This document shows positions 44,925-53,751 of a DNA stretch of 64,000 bases, piece by piece. The stretch lies in contig NJBN01000005.1 in the NCBI GenBank assembly GCA_005223185.1, positions 62,001-126,000 of the forward strand. Direction: 5' to 3'. Position numbers and translations under genes: made by a program. This stretch comes from a candidate division LCP-89 bacterium B3_LCP (GTDB lineage: Bacteria > Electryoneota > B3-LCP). A model generated the notes under the pieces. The model searched no databases. It saw only the letters and a program-made list of their open reading frames with translations, and was not told the origin of the DNA. How positions within the stretch are numbered: position 1 is the first letter of the stretch; every line of letters starts with the position of its first letter.

Positions 44925-44953
44925 TTGACTTCAGGGATATTTTGCACTAACTT
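44925..44953 (+). promoter_or_regulatory. Putative rex promoter
   Basis: TTGACT (44925-44930), 17-nt spacer, TAACTT (44948-44953). The weak -10 box is directly followed by the Rex operator, so bound Rex would block the start region. Confidence 0.45.
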
Positions 44954-44971
44954 ATGTTAATATATTAACAA
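44954..44971 (+). promoter_or_regulatory. Rex operator (autoregulatory)
   Basis: ATGTTAATATATTAACAA, an 18-bp near-perfect palindrome of the form TTGTTAA-N4-TTAACAA known for Rex in clostridia and related bacteria. It lies between the putative -10 box and the AAGGAG ribosome site of rex, as expected for repression by Rex at low NADH/NAD+. Confidence 0.82.
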
Positions 44972-44981
44972 AGGAGACGGT

Positions 44982-45629
44982 GTGACGGAGAAAAAAGTTA
45001 ACAAAAAGATACCAAAAATGACCATCATCCGGCTGGCAAGGTACTTGAATTGTCTGAGCCTTTTGCCACGGGAATTATATAAAGAAATATCTTCCAAGGA
45101 GTTAGCCAGCAAGATCGGTTTAAAGCCCACGCAAGTGAGACAGGATTTTCATCATTTTGGTGGATTTGGTCAAGCGGGATATCGTTATAAAGTTGACGAC
45201 TTAATTAAGGGCATGGAGGAGATACTGGGACTGGACCGCAGCCAGAATCTGATTATTGTCGGAGTGGGGCATTTAGGTCAAGCTCTGGCGAATTACCGCA
45301 AGTTCGAAGATTTAGGCTTGCGCTTGGTGGGGTTATTCGACACCAACCCTCGCCTGGTGGGGATGGCGATAAGGGATGTCAAAGTGCGTGACATCGATGA
45401 GATCCCAGACATCGTTAAGAGTGAGAACGTATCCATCGGCGTAATCGCCACACCAACGGAATCAGCGCAGATAACTGCGGATCTCCTGGTATCATCAGGG
45501 ATAAGAGGGCTCTGGAACTTCTCACCGATAAATATCTTGACACCACCTGACGTCATCATTCAGAACGAACACCTTTCAGTAGGATTGATGACGCTTTCAT
45601 ATAAGTTGAAGCAGATTATGAGTAGTTAG
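44982..45629 (+). CDS. rex: Redox-sensing transcriptional repressor Rex
   Basis: 215 aa from a GTG five nt after AAGGAG. The N-terminal winged helix has I-P-K-M-T-I-I-R-L-A-R-Y-L-N and S-S-K-E-L-A-S-K-I-G-L-K-P-T-Q-V-R-Q-D-F-H-H-F-G, which matches Rex. The NADH-binding Rossmann motif is I-I-V-G-V-G-H-L-G-Q-A-L. The C-terminal helix is short. Rex leaves DNA when NADH/NAD+ is high, releasing fermentation and respiration genes. It is the lone plus-strand gene here, with palindrome family A on both sides. Confidence 0.95.
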   Translation: MTEKKVNKKIPKMTIIRLARYLNCLSLLPRELYKEISSKELASKIGLKPTQVRQDFHHFGGFGQAGYRYKVDDLIKGMEEILGLDRSQNLIIVGVGHLGQALANYRKFEDLGLRLVGLFDTNPRLVGMAIRDVKVRDIDEIPDIVKSENVSIGVIATPTESAQITADLLVSSGIRGLWNFSPINILTPPDVIIQNEHLSVGLMTLSYKLKQIMSS

Positions 45630-45648
45630 TGCCCGCCTCTGTTAAATA

Positions 45649-45696
45649 GCGTCGGGTCACACCTCCCTTACGGGAGTCAAGACCCGACGCAACAGA
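45649..45696. repeat. Palindromic repeat family A, copy 2
   Basis: 48 nt: stem GCGTCGGGTC/GACCCGACGC, inner stem CTCCC-TTAC-GGGAG, then AACAGA. It lies 19 nt after rex, between rex and the convergent znuB. A hairpin this strong may end or stabilise transcripts, though no T-run follows. Confidence 0.85.
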
Positions 45697-45750
45697 TAAT
45701 TCTGAATCCTGACCCCTGAATCCCGAATCCCCTTCTTAATTGTTACAATA

Positions 45751-46593
45751 TCACCGCCCCATAACCAGCCTAATCAGATAACTGCAGATGAAGAAGAACA
45801 CGGATACTAAGATCACAGTCGCTCCAGTTGCCGACCCCCAAATGTAGGATAAGAATAGACCTACACCTGCCGAAATTGTTGCAATTAACACAGACCACCA
45901 GATGAGACCGCTGCCACTGCGTGCCAGATTTCTGGCTGCAGCGGCGGGCACAACCAAAAGAGCAGTCACTAATAATAGCCCGACTGCCCGCAAACTTATC
46001 ATAACCAAAAACGCCAATAGAATTCCGTAAGCAATCTCCCAGCGAGCGGGTTTTATGCCGCGAGAATGGGCTAAAGGTGAATGCAACGAGATCAGTAATA
46101 GCTTGTTGTAGCCAATTGCCTGAAACAGAAAAACCAATAAGAATAGAAAGAACATAATCCATAACTCATTGGAATCGATAGCTAAAATATCGCCGAAAAG
46201 AACGCTTTCAAAGTAGCGGGAAAGTCCCCTGCGCGCGGATACGATAACGATCCCCAAAGCCACGACTGCTGCGAAGAACACGCCTATAACTGTATCAGTG
46301 GATAGAACAGCTTTGCGTGAAAACACCAGAACTCCACAGCCCACTAGCACCCCGAATCCAACCATTGTCCAATGGGAGTTTATTCCAAATATCAAACCTA
46401 AAGCCACTCCGGTGAAAGCAGAGTGTGATATGGCATCGGAGAAGAAAGCCATCCTGAAGCTAACCACCTGCACTCCCATGGCTGCACAAGCTGGTGCGAT
46501 GAATAACATTCCTATCAGGGCTCGCCGCATGAAAGCAGGTTCCAACCAGTCAAAAGGCATCAAACCACTTAGGAGATCAGTCAGAAGATTCAT
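45751..46593 (-). CDS. znuB: Zinc/manganese ABC transporter permease
   Basis: 280 aa with ~8 membrane helices. The ABC-3 family features are F-F-S-D-A-I-S-H-S-A-F-T-G-V-A-L-G (residues ~50-66), D-T-V-I-G-V-F-F-A-A-V-V-A-L-G, and L-L-V-T-A-L-L-V-V-P-A-A-A-A-R near the C-terminus. It works with ZnuC and ZnuA. The start overlaps znuC by 17 nt. Zinc is favoured over manganese by the His-rich loop in ZnuA; inference. Confidence 0.9.
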   Translation of the reverse strand: MNLLTDLLSGLMPFDWLEPAFMRRALIGMLFIAPACAAMGVQVVSFRMAFFSDAISHSAFTGVALGLIFGINSHWTMVGFGVLVGCGVLVFSRKAVLSTDTVIGVFFAAVVALGIVIVSARRGLSRYFESVLFGDILAIDSNELWIMFFLFLLVFLFQAIGYNKLLLISLHSPLAHSRGIKPARWEIAYGILLAFLVMISLRAVGLLLVTALLVVPAAAARNLARSGSGLIWWSVLIATISAGVGLFLSYIWGSATGATVILVSVFFFICSYLIRLVMGR

Positions 46594-47353
46594 GGTTGCC
46601 TTTGTTATCAGGTAAGGTGTGGTTATGCTGTTGTAAAAACAATTCTGTATGCGGACTGAAAACGCGCATGAGGTTTTCCTTAGTCAACATATCCTTGGTG
46701 GGGCCGGCACAAATCAGACTGTGATTCAAGCAGAGAACGTTGTGAGCGTGAGCCGCTACAACCGAGAGGTCATGAGTTACCAGTATCGTAGTCAACTTCA
46801 GATCGTTGTGCACTTCTTCCAAAAGTTCGCAGAAGAGAGCTTCACCGCTGATGTCAACAGCCGCTGTTGGTTCATCTAACAACAGAATTTCAGGTTTACC
46901 CAGCAACGCTTGAGCCAACAGTACCCGCTGCAGTTCACCTCCGGATATTTTACCCAGGGGGAGGTTATACACCACAAGAACTCCAACTCTTTCAAGTACC
47001 TTCTTTATTTCAGCTTCAATCTGGCGATGAATCCCCATCCATAATGGCCTTTTGGCGAAGCCCACAGCTAAAAAATCGCCTACAGTAACGGGTGATCCGC
47101 GATCTAAATCCACGTTCTGAGGCACGTAACCAATTCGCGGACGCCTGGAAGATAACTGCCGGTTAAACCTGATGTTGCCAGTAAAGGGGAGTAAGCCCAG
47201 GATAGCATGCAGCAGGGTAGTCTTTCCGGTGCCGTTGGGACCCATGATGGCTGTAAGATAGCCGCTATCTATCTGGCAGGAGACGTCATCGATTATCTTG
47301 TGTCCGCCAAGTTCGACCGAAACGTGCTCCAAAGTGATCGCTGCATTTGTCAT
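46577..47353 (-). CDS. znuC: Zinc/manganese ABC transporter ATPase
   Basis: 258 aa from the ATG at 47353, five bases after the znuA stop; a TTG at 47380 would overlap it. Walker A: G-P-N-G-T-G-K-T-T-L; signature: I-S-G-G-E-L-Q-R-V; Walker B: I-L-L-L-D-E-P-T-A; switch His in L-V-T-H-D-L. It resembles ZnuC/MntB-type ATPases. It is cytoplasmic and energises ZnuB. Confidence 0.92.
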   Translation of the reverse strand: MTNAAITLEHVSVELGGHKIIDDVSCQIDSGYLTAIMGPNGTGKTTLLHAILGLLPFTGNIRFNRQLSSRRPRIGYVPQNVDLDRGSPVTVGDFLAVGFAKRPLWMGIHRQIEAEIKKVLERVGVLVVYNLPLGKISGGELQRVLLAQALLGKPEILLLDEPTAAVDISGEALFCELLEEVHNDLKLTTILVTHDLSVVAAHAHNVLCLNHSLICAGPTKDMLTKENLMRVFSPHTELFLQQHNHTLPDNKGNHESSD

Positions 47354-47357
47354 AGAT

Positions 47358-48290
47358 TTAATGCGAGGAAGCAATTTCAATAGCTTCCTTCAGAGTCTCC
47401 AGATTTTCTTTCATTACTCTGATGAAGGATTCCGGATCTGAATCGCCGGATGAGGCTGGGTCAAGTTCGAAATGCGGGACACCTGTCTCTTCCGATAACA
47501 GTTTAACCAGACGATTGGAATACTGAGGTTCTGAAAAAATAGCTATGGGTTTTGCCGCTTTTATTTGCGCTATCAATTCAACAACCTCACGAGCGGAAGG
47601 TTCAGTTCCCGGATCGGGTTCGATAACAGTTACAATCTCAAGATTCAGGTCACGAGCGAAGTAAGCAAAGGCGTTATGGTACGTAACAATCCGAATCTCG
47701 CCCAAATCTGCTAATGCTACCTTGAAATCATCCATCAAGGTACCCAATTTCGCTATGTAGTTTTCAGAATTCTTAGCGTACAGATTCCCGTTTTCAGGGT
47801 CAATTTCGCCTAAGCGGCTGCCAATCCATTGAACCATTCTAACATTAACAGCCGGACTAACCCATCCATGTGGATTGAGATGGCGTTCATGATCTTGATG
47901 TGCGGGATGATCGCAGTCCTCTTCGATCAGGTCGGTTATCTTCTGTGTGGCGTTTATGATATGCAGATCTGGTCGCTTCGTAAAGGGGGTATCCTCCAGG
48001 AATTGCTCCATACCCAGGCCGTTCAGGATGAGGATGTCGGCTTTTTCCAGGGATAAAGCATCAGGAGGTGTAAGAGCATAGTTATGCGGACAACCAGCCT
48101 CAGGCGGTAATAAAAGCGTCAGTTCAACGTCAGGGACGTCTTTTACGATGTTTTTCGCGATAACATATACAGGCAGAAAACTACAGACCACATGCAGTTT
48201 ATCTGATGTGGCCTGGTTTTTAGTTTTCTGACAACCGGTTAAGAAGACAAAAAGCGAAAGAAGTAGTGTTATTGTACTACGAGCTGTCAT
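47358..48290 (-). CDS. znuA: Zinc-binding lipoprotein ZnuA
   Basis: 310 aa from the ATG at 48290; the longer frame would start inside the upstream gene. Lipobox L-T-G-C (C20). Metal ligands are expected in P-H-N-Y-A-L-T-P, H-G-W-V-S-P and Y-H-N-A-F-A-Y, with a last Asp/Glu near F-S-E-P-Q-Y. The loop D-C-D-H-P-A-H-Q-D-H-E-R-H-L-N-P-H is His/Asp-rich, as in zinc-selective ZnuA. It captures metal and delivers it to ZnuB. It begins 20 nt after the DUF3857 gene. Confidence 0.9.
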   Translation of the reverse strand: MTARSTITLLLSLFVFLTGCQKTKNQATSDKLHVVCSFLPVYVIAKNIVKDVPDVELTLLLPPEAGCPHNYALTPPDALSLEKADILILNGLGMEQFLEDTPFTKRPDLHIINATQKITDLIEEDCDHPAHQDHERHLNPHGWVSPAVNVRMVQWIGSRLGEIDPENGNLYAKNSENYIAKLGTLMDDFKVALADLGEIRIVTYHNAFAYFARDLNLEIVTVIEPDPGTEPSAREVVELIAQIKAAKPIAIFSEPQYSNRLVKLLSEETGVPHFELDPASSGDSDPESFIRVMKENLETLKEAIEIASSH

Positions 48291-48310
48291 CTTCGGTACC
48301 TGTTTTTGTG

Positions 48311-50176
48311 CTAATTTAAAGGCAGTAGGATTGTTCTGGAGGTCTGCCGGTCGGCGCTTAAAATCACCTGCCGCCACAGTTCCCACCCTTCAGCCGAAAT
48401 TAGCATTTGAGGGAATTCCGCTCTCTCTTCAATCCGCACGAAACCTGCACCGGTTTCGACCTTTCTGTCGAAGGATATCCCATCAACTTTTTCATTCAAC
48501 ACCTGCGGAAGAAGAACCGGTTCGATTCCTGCTGGATAATTGAACTTCAAGTTTATCTCAACATAACCGATGCGATCAAGTATTACGGGTACGTCCCGGT
48601 TCACGTGGTGCAGCACTAAACCGCGCGGGAGGATACCGTGAAAATCGGTGATATTCCAGGGTAAGGGAATTCTTATCATGCCGTCAATTTTCTCTTCTAC
48701 TGGATCGAAAGAAAGGTCTGCTTTACCTTCTACCCAATCAGGTTGTTGCTGTAGCAGAATCTCGTTATTAACTTCAGGAGAGACATAAAAACCATTTGTA
48801 AAGTGATCTATCAGATCTCCAGCTCCGCCCTCTATCGCGGTTTCGAAGAAAGCCAGAGCTCCAGTGCTTTTCACCTGTACCCAGCCTTCAGCAGCACCTT
48901 CAGCATCAAAAGTGATCTCTAAATCCAGGCGTATGCTGTTTTCCTCCCATTTAGTCGGGGGAATGGTCTCAGGAGTTTGGGCAGGCCATATTCCAAGCAG
49001 GGTGACTCCTTCAGGTAAACCATAACTGATGTTTCCTGTTGTAGGATCCAGCCAGCATTCGTTCGTTAAACCGGTCAAATGGATGGCATAATGCTCATTA
49101 CCCGCTAAACCAGGAACAGACTCATGACCAATACCTGATAAGTAAACTTTAGGCTCAAAACCAAGTTCTTTTAAAACTGTGGCATAGTACACTGTTAGAT
49201 CCGCAACACTTCCATATCCGGTATTAGAGATGCGGCAAGTAGGTCTATATTTAAGCAGCATGGTGGGATGGTTGAATCGCTTCAGAGCTATACGATTCTT
49301 GATGAAGGTGATGGCTGAGTCTAGTTTGACTTCAGGACTGCTAATCTTAGCATAATCTTCAATTGCCTTGTCGAACGAACAGCAGGTTTTTGCAGCATCA
49401 CCGAAGCGTTTCTGCATTTCGTTGGTCAGCTCTTCCATGTTGGGGCAGGTAGAAAAGCTTACACGAGGCAAGAACAGAGCGGCTTTGCTGCCAGTTTCAG
49501 CCAGATCGATACTTTCCAGATTCATCATTCTCCAGGTAGCTATCTGGTACCCGTCCCTTTCACTCTTAGTGTACTGCAGCGCATCTTTTCGCCACCCCAA
49601 GGCAAGTACTGAACCCACCGGAACTTTAACGATAACTTCCCGTTCCAGGGTAGGTTCGTGAGTTCCGAATAATACCTCTCCCCAACTCCAGGGATATAAC
49701 GGCTCAGTGTCGCTGACCGTATATTTCAGTTCCGTTACCACGTCATGTTCTACACCTAAGTGGGTAACGACCATCTGACGCATGGTGGTAAAATCGGGCG
49801 CACGATCCAAGCCGAAGGGAACGATTGGGTTGAATCCGTTGGGCGTGGTATCGACCTTGCGGCCATCAGGAGTGTGAACTCTGGAGATCATGACGTCCAG
49901 TTCCTGCCACTGAGAATCGAAAGCCAGGTGGGGATCGCAGTATTCATCCCAGGCATTCAGGTTGCGCAGATAGCGCAGGAGGTGTTCCTGCCGATCCATA
50001 CGCCCATCTTCATGGATAGTGAAAGTCGTGCCGTGATAGAGGATAACGCTATCAGAAGGCGGCAGTTGTGAAGCCTGGTCTCTCTTTTGCAGGACTGTTT
50101 CCACGTCAACCGCATATAGAGAAGCTGCACAGACGAAAATGCCCAGTATAACGCTTATATATTTAAGTGTTCTCAT
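48311..50176 (-). CDS. DUF3857/transglutaminase-like protein, catalytic Cys lost
   Basis: 621 aa with a signal peptide (~residues 5-22). Residues ~30-230 match the DUF3857 beta-rich domain (H-E-D-G-R-M-D-R-Q-E), ~280-380 a transglutaminase-like core, and ~400-620 a C-terminal domain. Aligned on its neighbour, the catalytic Cys position is V324 (G-S-V-A-D-L), whereas the His (N-E-H-Y-A-I) and Asp (W-L-D-P-T) remain. It is probably envelope-located and without peptidase/transglutaminase activity. It starts 2 nt after the active-looking paralogue and 20 nt before znuA. Confidence 0.82.
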   Translation of the reverse strand: MRTLKYISVILGIFVCAASLYAVDVETVLQKRDQASQLPPSDSVILYHGTTFTIHEDGRMDRQEHLLRYLRNLNAWDEYCDPHLAFDSQWQELDVMISRVHTPDGRKVDTTPNGFNPIVPFGLDRAPDFTTMRQMVVTHLGVEHDVVTELKYTVSDTEPLYPWSWGEVLFGTHEPTLEREVIVKVPVGSVLALGWRKDALQYTKSERDGYQIATWRMMNLESIDLAETGSKAALFLPRVSFSTCPNMEELTNEMQKRFGDAAKTCCSFDKAIEDYAKISSPEVKLDSAITFIKNRIALKRFNHPTMLLKYRPTCRISNTGYGSVADLTVYYATVLKELGFEPKVYLSGIGHESVPGLAGNEHYAIHLTGLTNECWLDPTTGNISYGLPEGVTLLGIWPAQTPETIPPTKWEENSIRLDLEITFDAEGAAEGWVQVKSTGALAFFETAIEGGAGDLIDHFTNGFYVSPEVNNEILLQQQPDWVEGKADLSFDPVEEKIDGMIRIPLPWNITDFHGILPRGLVLHHVNRDVPVILDRIGYVEINLKFNYPAGIEPVLLPQVLNEKVDGISFDRKVETGAGFVRIEERAEFPQMLISAEGWELWRQVILSADRQTSRTILLPLN

Positions 50177-50178
50177 GA

Positions 50179-52161
50179 TTATGATCCTTTCTTGAGCAGC
50201 CAGGTTTTATCGGCGAAGTCCTTGACAGTATCATAGGCGCCCTTGACTTCGGAATAGTATTCGGTTGGTATAGAACGCTGAGAAACCTTATAATCGATCT
50301 TAGTTTTCAGAGTTCGACCCTTTTGTGTTACTTCGGTGTAGCAGGATCCCATTTCCCCGCCCTGCTCTTCAGTATCAGGCGGATCGATTATCTTGTAACC
50401 TTTAGGAACTTTGATGGTTTCGGTTATGGTCACGTTGCGGGTGTTCCAGGTATGTAAGGGATTCTGGCGTTCATCCGACCGGAATTCATAGATGAAGTCG
50501 AATGCTCGCGGTGAGCTTTGAGCAAAATTCGCTGCTGCGGGTGCGAAGATCAGTCTGTCCTCCGCTTTTAATGCATAACCGGCAGCGCTGAAGCTTATAG
50601 TCAGCACGTAGGGTTTATAGAGGTCGTCGATGTCGGTCTGCTTTGTACCGGTAACGACAGCGTTGGGAGCGATATAAGAAACCCAATCAGCGAACATGTT
50701 CTGGAGGTCTTCAGCAGGATGATAAGCTACTCCCCTGCGCAAGCGGGCGTCGCCGTAATGCCGGGCTTCCAAGGTTATCGTCCCTTCCAGATCGCCGTTG
50801 GCTTTCAGATTCCCTTTCAGGTCGATCATGGTGAGGTTTTCTTCAGGAGCAAAGGTGCGAATGGCCATGCGGTCTTCGCCTTCAGGAGAACCGATCACAT
50901 AATGCTGTTCAGCCTCAGCCGGACTCCAGACGTCCATAGCATAGGGAGCCCAGGTGGGGTCTATCATCTTATAACTGCCGTCATCACGCTTGATCGCCAC
51001 CACGCAATGATTGAACTGGTCCGCAGGAATCATCTCGACACGAGATCCTGCCATAGTCATAGCTGGATATACTGTAAAACCTAACCCTCTCAACAATGCG
51101 ACAGACATACCGGCAATATCCTTGCAGACGCCGCAACGGTCGTTTAGGGACATCATTCCTGAATGGAGAGTGTAGCCTTCTCCTTCGCCCATGCTGATGC
51201 CGGAATAACGGATGTTTTGAGCAGTCCAATGCAGGATCTCCTCGATCTTCTCATCGTCGGTCTTCATACCTTTGACTATCTCTTCAGCCTTCCGGGTAAC
51301 GACTCCGTCCGGCATTAAAACCTCGTTATTGACTTCGAAGAACCAGCGGGATTTTTCGGGCCAATCTGTAACCGTAGCCAAGACAACCTTGGGCAGAAAG
51401 TCAGAAGTGCCTGGTTGGCGAGGTTCATGCACCACGGACGGCATATCGTATTTCCAGAACGTATAGACCAGCAGGTCATCATCGAAGGTCAGGGATGAGA
51501 AAACTTCGCCGTTGTACACCCGGTATTGTGCGGGGATATCGCGGGATATTTTCATTTCATAGACTTTCTCGCGGATGGGATTGCTGCCGCCGAAGATGAT
51601 GCTATCATAGTAATGCCCGCGCATGGGTGGGATATAGCGTTCTTCGTCATCCGCAGCGAGCTCCTCTTCCAGATAAGCGATCTGGAAACCCTTCTTATAG
51701 GTTACGATTTCCACCGCGTCTCCGGCATCGAGGCGAGGCAATTCCAGCACCTTCATGCGAGTTCCCCAGTAGATCATCCGCTGAGGTTGAGGATGATCGA
51801 GCGCATTTTCCACGTCCACGTCAAACATAGAACCATCTTTTCGGTGAACTACAACCTTGCGGGGTTCGAAAACGTTGGAAGCGGGATCGTAGTTAAAACG
51901 CAGGGCGGTGGTGCGCCTCGCTCCTGTCCAGGTTAATGCCTTAATCAGCCGATGGCTAACCACGTGGGAAAGACCGGTGTCTTCCACCAAAATCATGGTG
52001 GAATCGAAGACCACGGCGACGTCGGCATTTTCATACAGTTCGCCTTCTCCTACTCCATCAATCAAATCGCGATAGGGATCTTCCTGTGCGCATACCGTCC
52101 AGGCGGACAATAGCAGCACCAGCAATATCCCGGCTATAAGTGTTTTTGTTAGTCCAGTCAT
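50179..52161 (-). CDS. DUF3857/transglutaminase-like protein, catalytic triad intact
   Basis: 660 aa from the ATG at 52161, backed by GGAGAA ~12 nt upstream; a TTG seven codons earlier is the alternative. It has a signal peptide, a DUF3857 domain (~35-250), and a transglutaminase-like core with D-R-C-G-V-C-K-D-I-A-G, F-N-H-C-V-V-A-I and Y-K-M-I-D-P-T-W, giving Cys, His and Asp. A DUF3858-like C-terminus (~480-660) follows. It is probably exported and may cleave or cross-link envelope peptides; the substrate is not known. First gene of the putative operon ending in znuB. Confidence 0.86.
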   Translation of the reverse strand: MTGLTKTLIAGILLVLLLSAWTVCAQEDPYRDLIDGVGEGELYENADVAVVFDSTMILVEDTGLSHVVSHRLIKALTWTGARRTTALRFNYDPASNVFEPRKVVVHRKDGSMFDVDVENALDHPQPQRMIYWGTRMKVLELPRLDAGDAVEIVTYKKGFQIAYLEEELAADDEERYIPPMRGHYYDSIIFGGSNPIREKVYEMKISRDIPAQYRVYNGEVFSSLTFDDDLLVYTFWKYDMPSVVHEPRQPGTSDFLPKVVLATVTDWPEKSRWFFEVNNEVLMPDGVVTRKAEEIVKGMKTDDEKIEEILHWTAQNIRYSGISMGEGEGYTLHSGMMSLNDRCGVCKDIAGMSVALLRGLGFTVYPAMTMAGSRVEMIPADQFNHCVVAIKRDDGSYKMIDPTWAPYAMDVWSPAEAEQHYVIGSPEGEDRMAIRTFAPEENLTMIDLKGNLKANGDLEGTITLEARHYGDARLRRGVAYHPAEDLQNMFADWVSYIAPNAVVTGTKQTDIDDLYKPYVLTISFSAAGYALKAEDRLIFAPAAANFAQSSPRAFDFIYEFRSDERQNPLHTWNTRNVTITETIKVPKGYKIIDPPDTEEQGGEMGSCYTEVTQKGRTLKTKIDYKVSQRSIPTEYYSEVKGAYDTVKDFADKTWLLKKGS

Positions 52162-52202
52162 ATGCTTTGCTTCTCCAATCAATCAGTTTTTATAAGTTGA
52201 TA

Positions 52203-52231
52203 AATTTACTGAAAAGATCGCTAAATTGCAA
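52203..52231 (-). promoter_or_regulatory. Putative promoter of the DUF3857-znuACB operon
   Basis: On the minus strand TTGCAA, 17-nt spacer, TAAATT (4 of 6 consensus matches in each box), ~42 nt upstream of the ATG at 52161. No Zur-like palindrome is evident. Confidence 0.35.
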
Positions 52232-52311
52232 GCGAAAGGGGGAGTTGTTTTCTTTGGAGGAAACAGTGAAAATACAGCGTTTTCCCCCTCGCTCATGATT
52301 AGTCGCTTCGA

Positions 52312-53676
52312 TTGAATCTCTCTTGCATTTCTCCTAATTATTTCTTATACTTCCGTAGAGTCTCTAAAATAATCAAGCTATCTTCCGTGGAACTTCTGCG
52401 CTACCGAAAAAAAGCATTAGGTGCGTTAGCCGTGAAAACGCTGCCATTAGCTTATGGTGGCACGGTGGTTTTGTTCGTCAACACTCACTTGCCGCGCGAT
52501 TCAGAATTAGGGACTTATTCATTAGCGATTGCCACGTTTTTCGTAATTTCATTAATTGGTAAGAGTTTTGGGCTTTATCCCCTGATTAAATCTCTGGCAG
52601 AGGGGGCACACGGTGAAGGCATCTGGAAGGCTGGCGTCAGTTTCTGGACTGCCACGCAGATAATCGGTGCGCTGTTCATATGGGGTGTGGCACCCTGGGC
52701 ACCAGGAATCTTTCAGGCTCCCGGCTTGGATGACGGCATGCGCTGGACTGCCTGGATCATATTAGCCTTTATCCCCCGTGATCTGGCTTCGGCATTGTTA
52801 CAATCTAAAAAAGAAGTGGGGCGGTTATTCTTACTGGAAGCATGTTATTTTCTCTTCGCTGCCGGAGGCGTCGTCTATTTTGCAGCTACAGGCGTTCTCC
52901 ATAATTCCGATCAGGTACTGGGACTGAACTTAGCGGGTGCAGTTCTTTCGACTGCTGCAGCACCGGTTTTATGCTTCGGACGAGTACCAAAATGGGGCAA
53001 AGCTTCCCGCACAGTCTGGGGAAATCGTGCTAAATTGGGCAGGGATACTCTGGGCATTGGCGTCGGTGACTTAGTTTACACACAGCTTGATTACCATTTA
53101 CTCAGCTTGTTCCGAGGTTCATCTGAGGTAGCTCTGTATTTCGCCGCCAAGAACTTCTTCCGCTTTTACAATATGATAACTCAGGCGATCAACCTTTTGA
53201 TATTTCCCACCAGTTCGAACTTGTTCGCCAGAGGAGAGATATCTAAGCTAAAGGGATTAGTTGAAAAGGTTTTAGGCGGTTATTTGGGATTACTGCTATT
53301 TATAAACATATTTATTATAATCGGTGCCGATTGGATCATGGCGACTGTTTATCGCGGCATATTTCCCGATGCAGCAAACATCTTGCGGATATTCGCTATA
53401 GCCAGCTTCTTCGAACCCCTTTATATGATCAGTGAAAACGTGCTTTACGGCATCGGTAAACCGAAAGCCATCCTCATCACCATGTGGAGTTCCTTGGTGG
53501 TTTTCATCATCCTGGCGGTTATCCTGATGCCTGCTCTAGGAGCAATTGGGAGCGCTTTAACGATATTGGGCACTTTGATATCGCTGGCGGGGATTATTAT
53601 GTATTTCCTGCATAAGGAACTGCAGATTTCGCTCGTGAGTATCGCCAGGACAGTCCTGTCACGACGGAATAAATAA
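52312..53676 (+). CDS. Polysaccharide flippase (MVF/Wzx-type) membrane protein
   Basis: 454 aa from TTG at 52312; a GTG at 52387 (V-E-L-L-R-Y-R-K-K) is a plausible alternative, and neither has a strong ribosome site. It has ~12-14 helices with the RfbX/Wzx pattern (L-P-L-A-Y-G, then L-G-I-G-V-G-D-L-V-Y-T-Q-L-D near residue 250, and a C-terminal polysaccharide-synthesis domain). It would flip lipid-linked glycan across the inner membrane. No glycosyltransferases flank it directly; the next genes are a methyltransferase and a YfhO-like protein. Confidence 0.82.
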   Translation: MNLSCISPNYFLYFRRVSKIIKLSSVELLRYRKKALGALAVKTLPLAYGGTVVLFVNTHLPRDSELGTYSLAIATFFVISLIGKSFGLYPLIKSLAEGAHGEGIWKAGVSFWTATQIIGALFIWGVAPWAPGIFQAPGLDDGMRWTAWIILAFIPRDLASALLQSKKEVGRLFLLEACYFLFAAGGVVYFAATGVLHNSDQVLGLNLAGAVLSTAAAPVLCFGRVPKWGKASRTVWGNRAKLGRDTLGIGVGDLVYTQLDYHLLSLFRGSSEVALYFAAKNFFRFYNMITQAINLLIFPTSSNLFARGEISKLKGLVEKVLGGYLGLLLFINIFIIIGADWIMATVYRGIFPDAANILRIFAIASFFEPLYMISENVLYGIGKPKAILITMWSSLVVFIILAVILMPALGAIGSALTILGTLISLAGIIMYFLHKELQISLVSIARTVLSRRNK

Positions 53677-53751
53677 CTTAGCAACACAATAATAACCACT
53701 TTGATACAAAGATAAATCTCACACTCATACTTTGAAAAGAGGCAGTTAATA

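Larger units (their letters stand above)
44627..44981. other. Repeat-rich, gene-free 355-bp divergent region between trpS and rex
   Basis: No plausible coding frame on either strand. It holds palindromic repeat A copy 1 (44730-44777), repeat B copy 2 (44788-44828), a minor GGACT...AGTCC inverted repeat near 44850-44872, then the rex promoter and operator. The trpS promoter must lie in the left part, but I cannot place it. Confidence 0.7.

Noticed and set aside
45697-45733. Short direct repeats CTGAATCC/CGAATCC after rex
   Set aside because: Only three short imperfect units; not enough to call a repeat array.
52226-52296. Imperfect GCGA..GGGGG / CCCCC..TCGC inverted repeat in the divergent region
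   Set aside because: A 2-nt bulge and ~40-nt loop; no second copy, no clear role.
52266-52298. Small ORF after GGAGG (GTG AAA ATA CAG ...)
   Set aside because: Ten codons then stop, no homologue recognisable; could be a leader peptide but nothing supports it.
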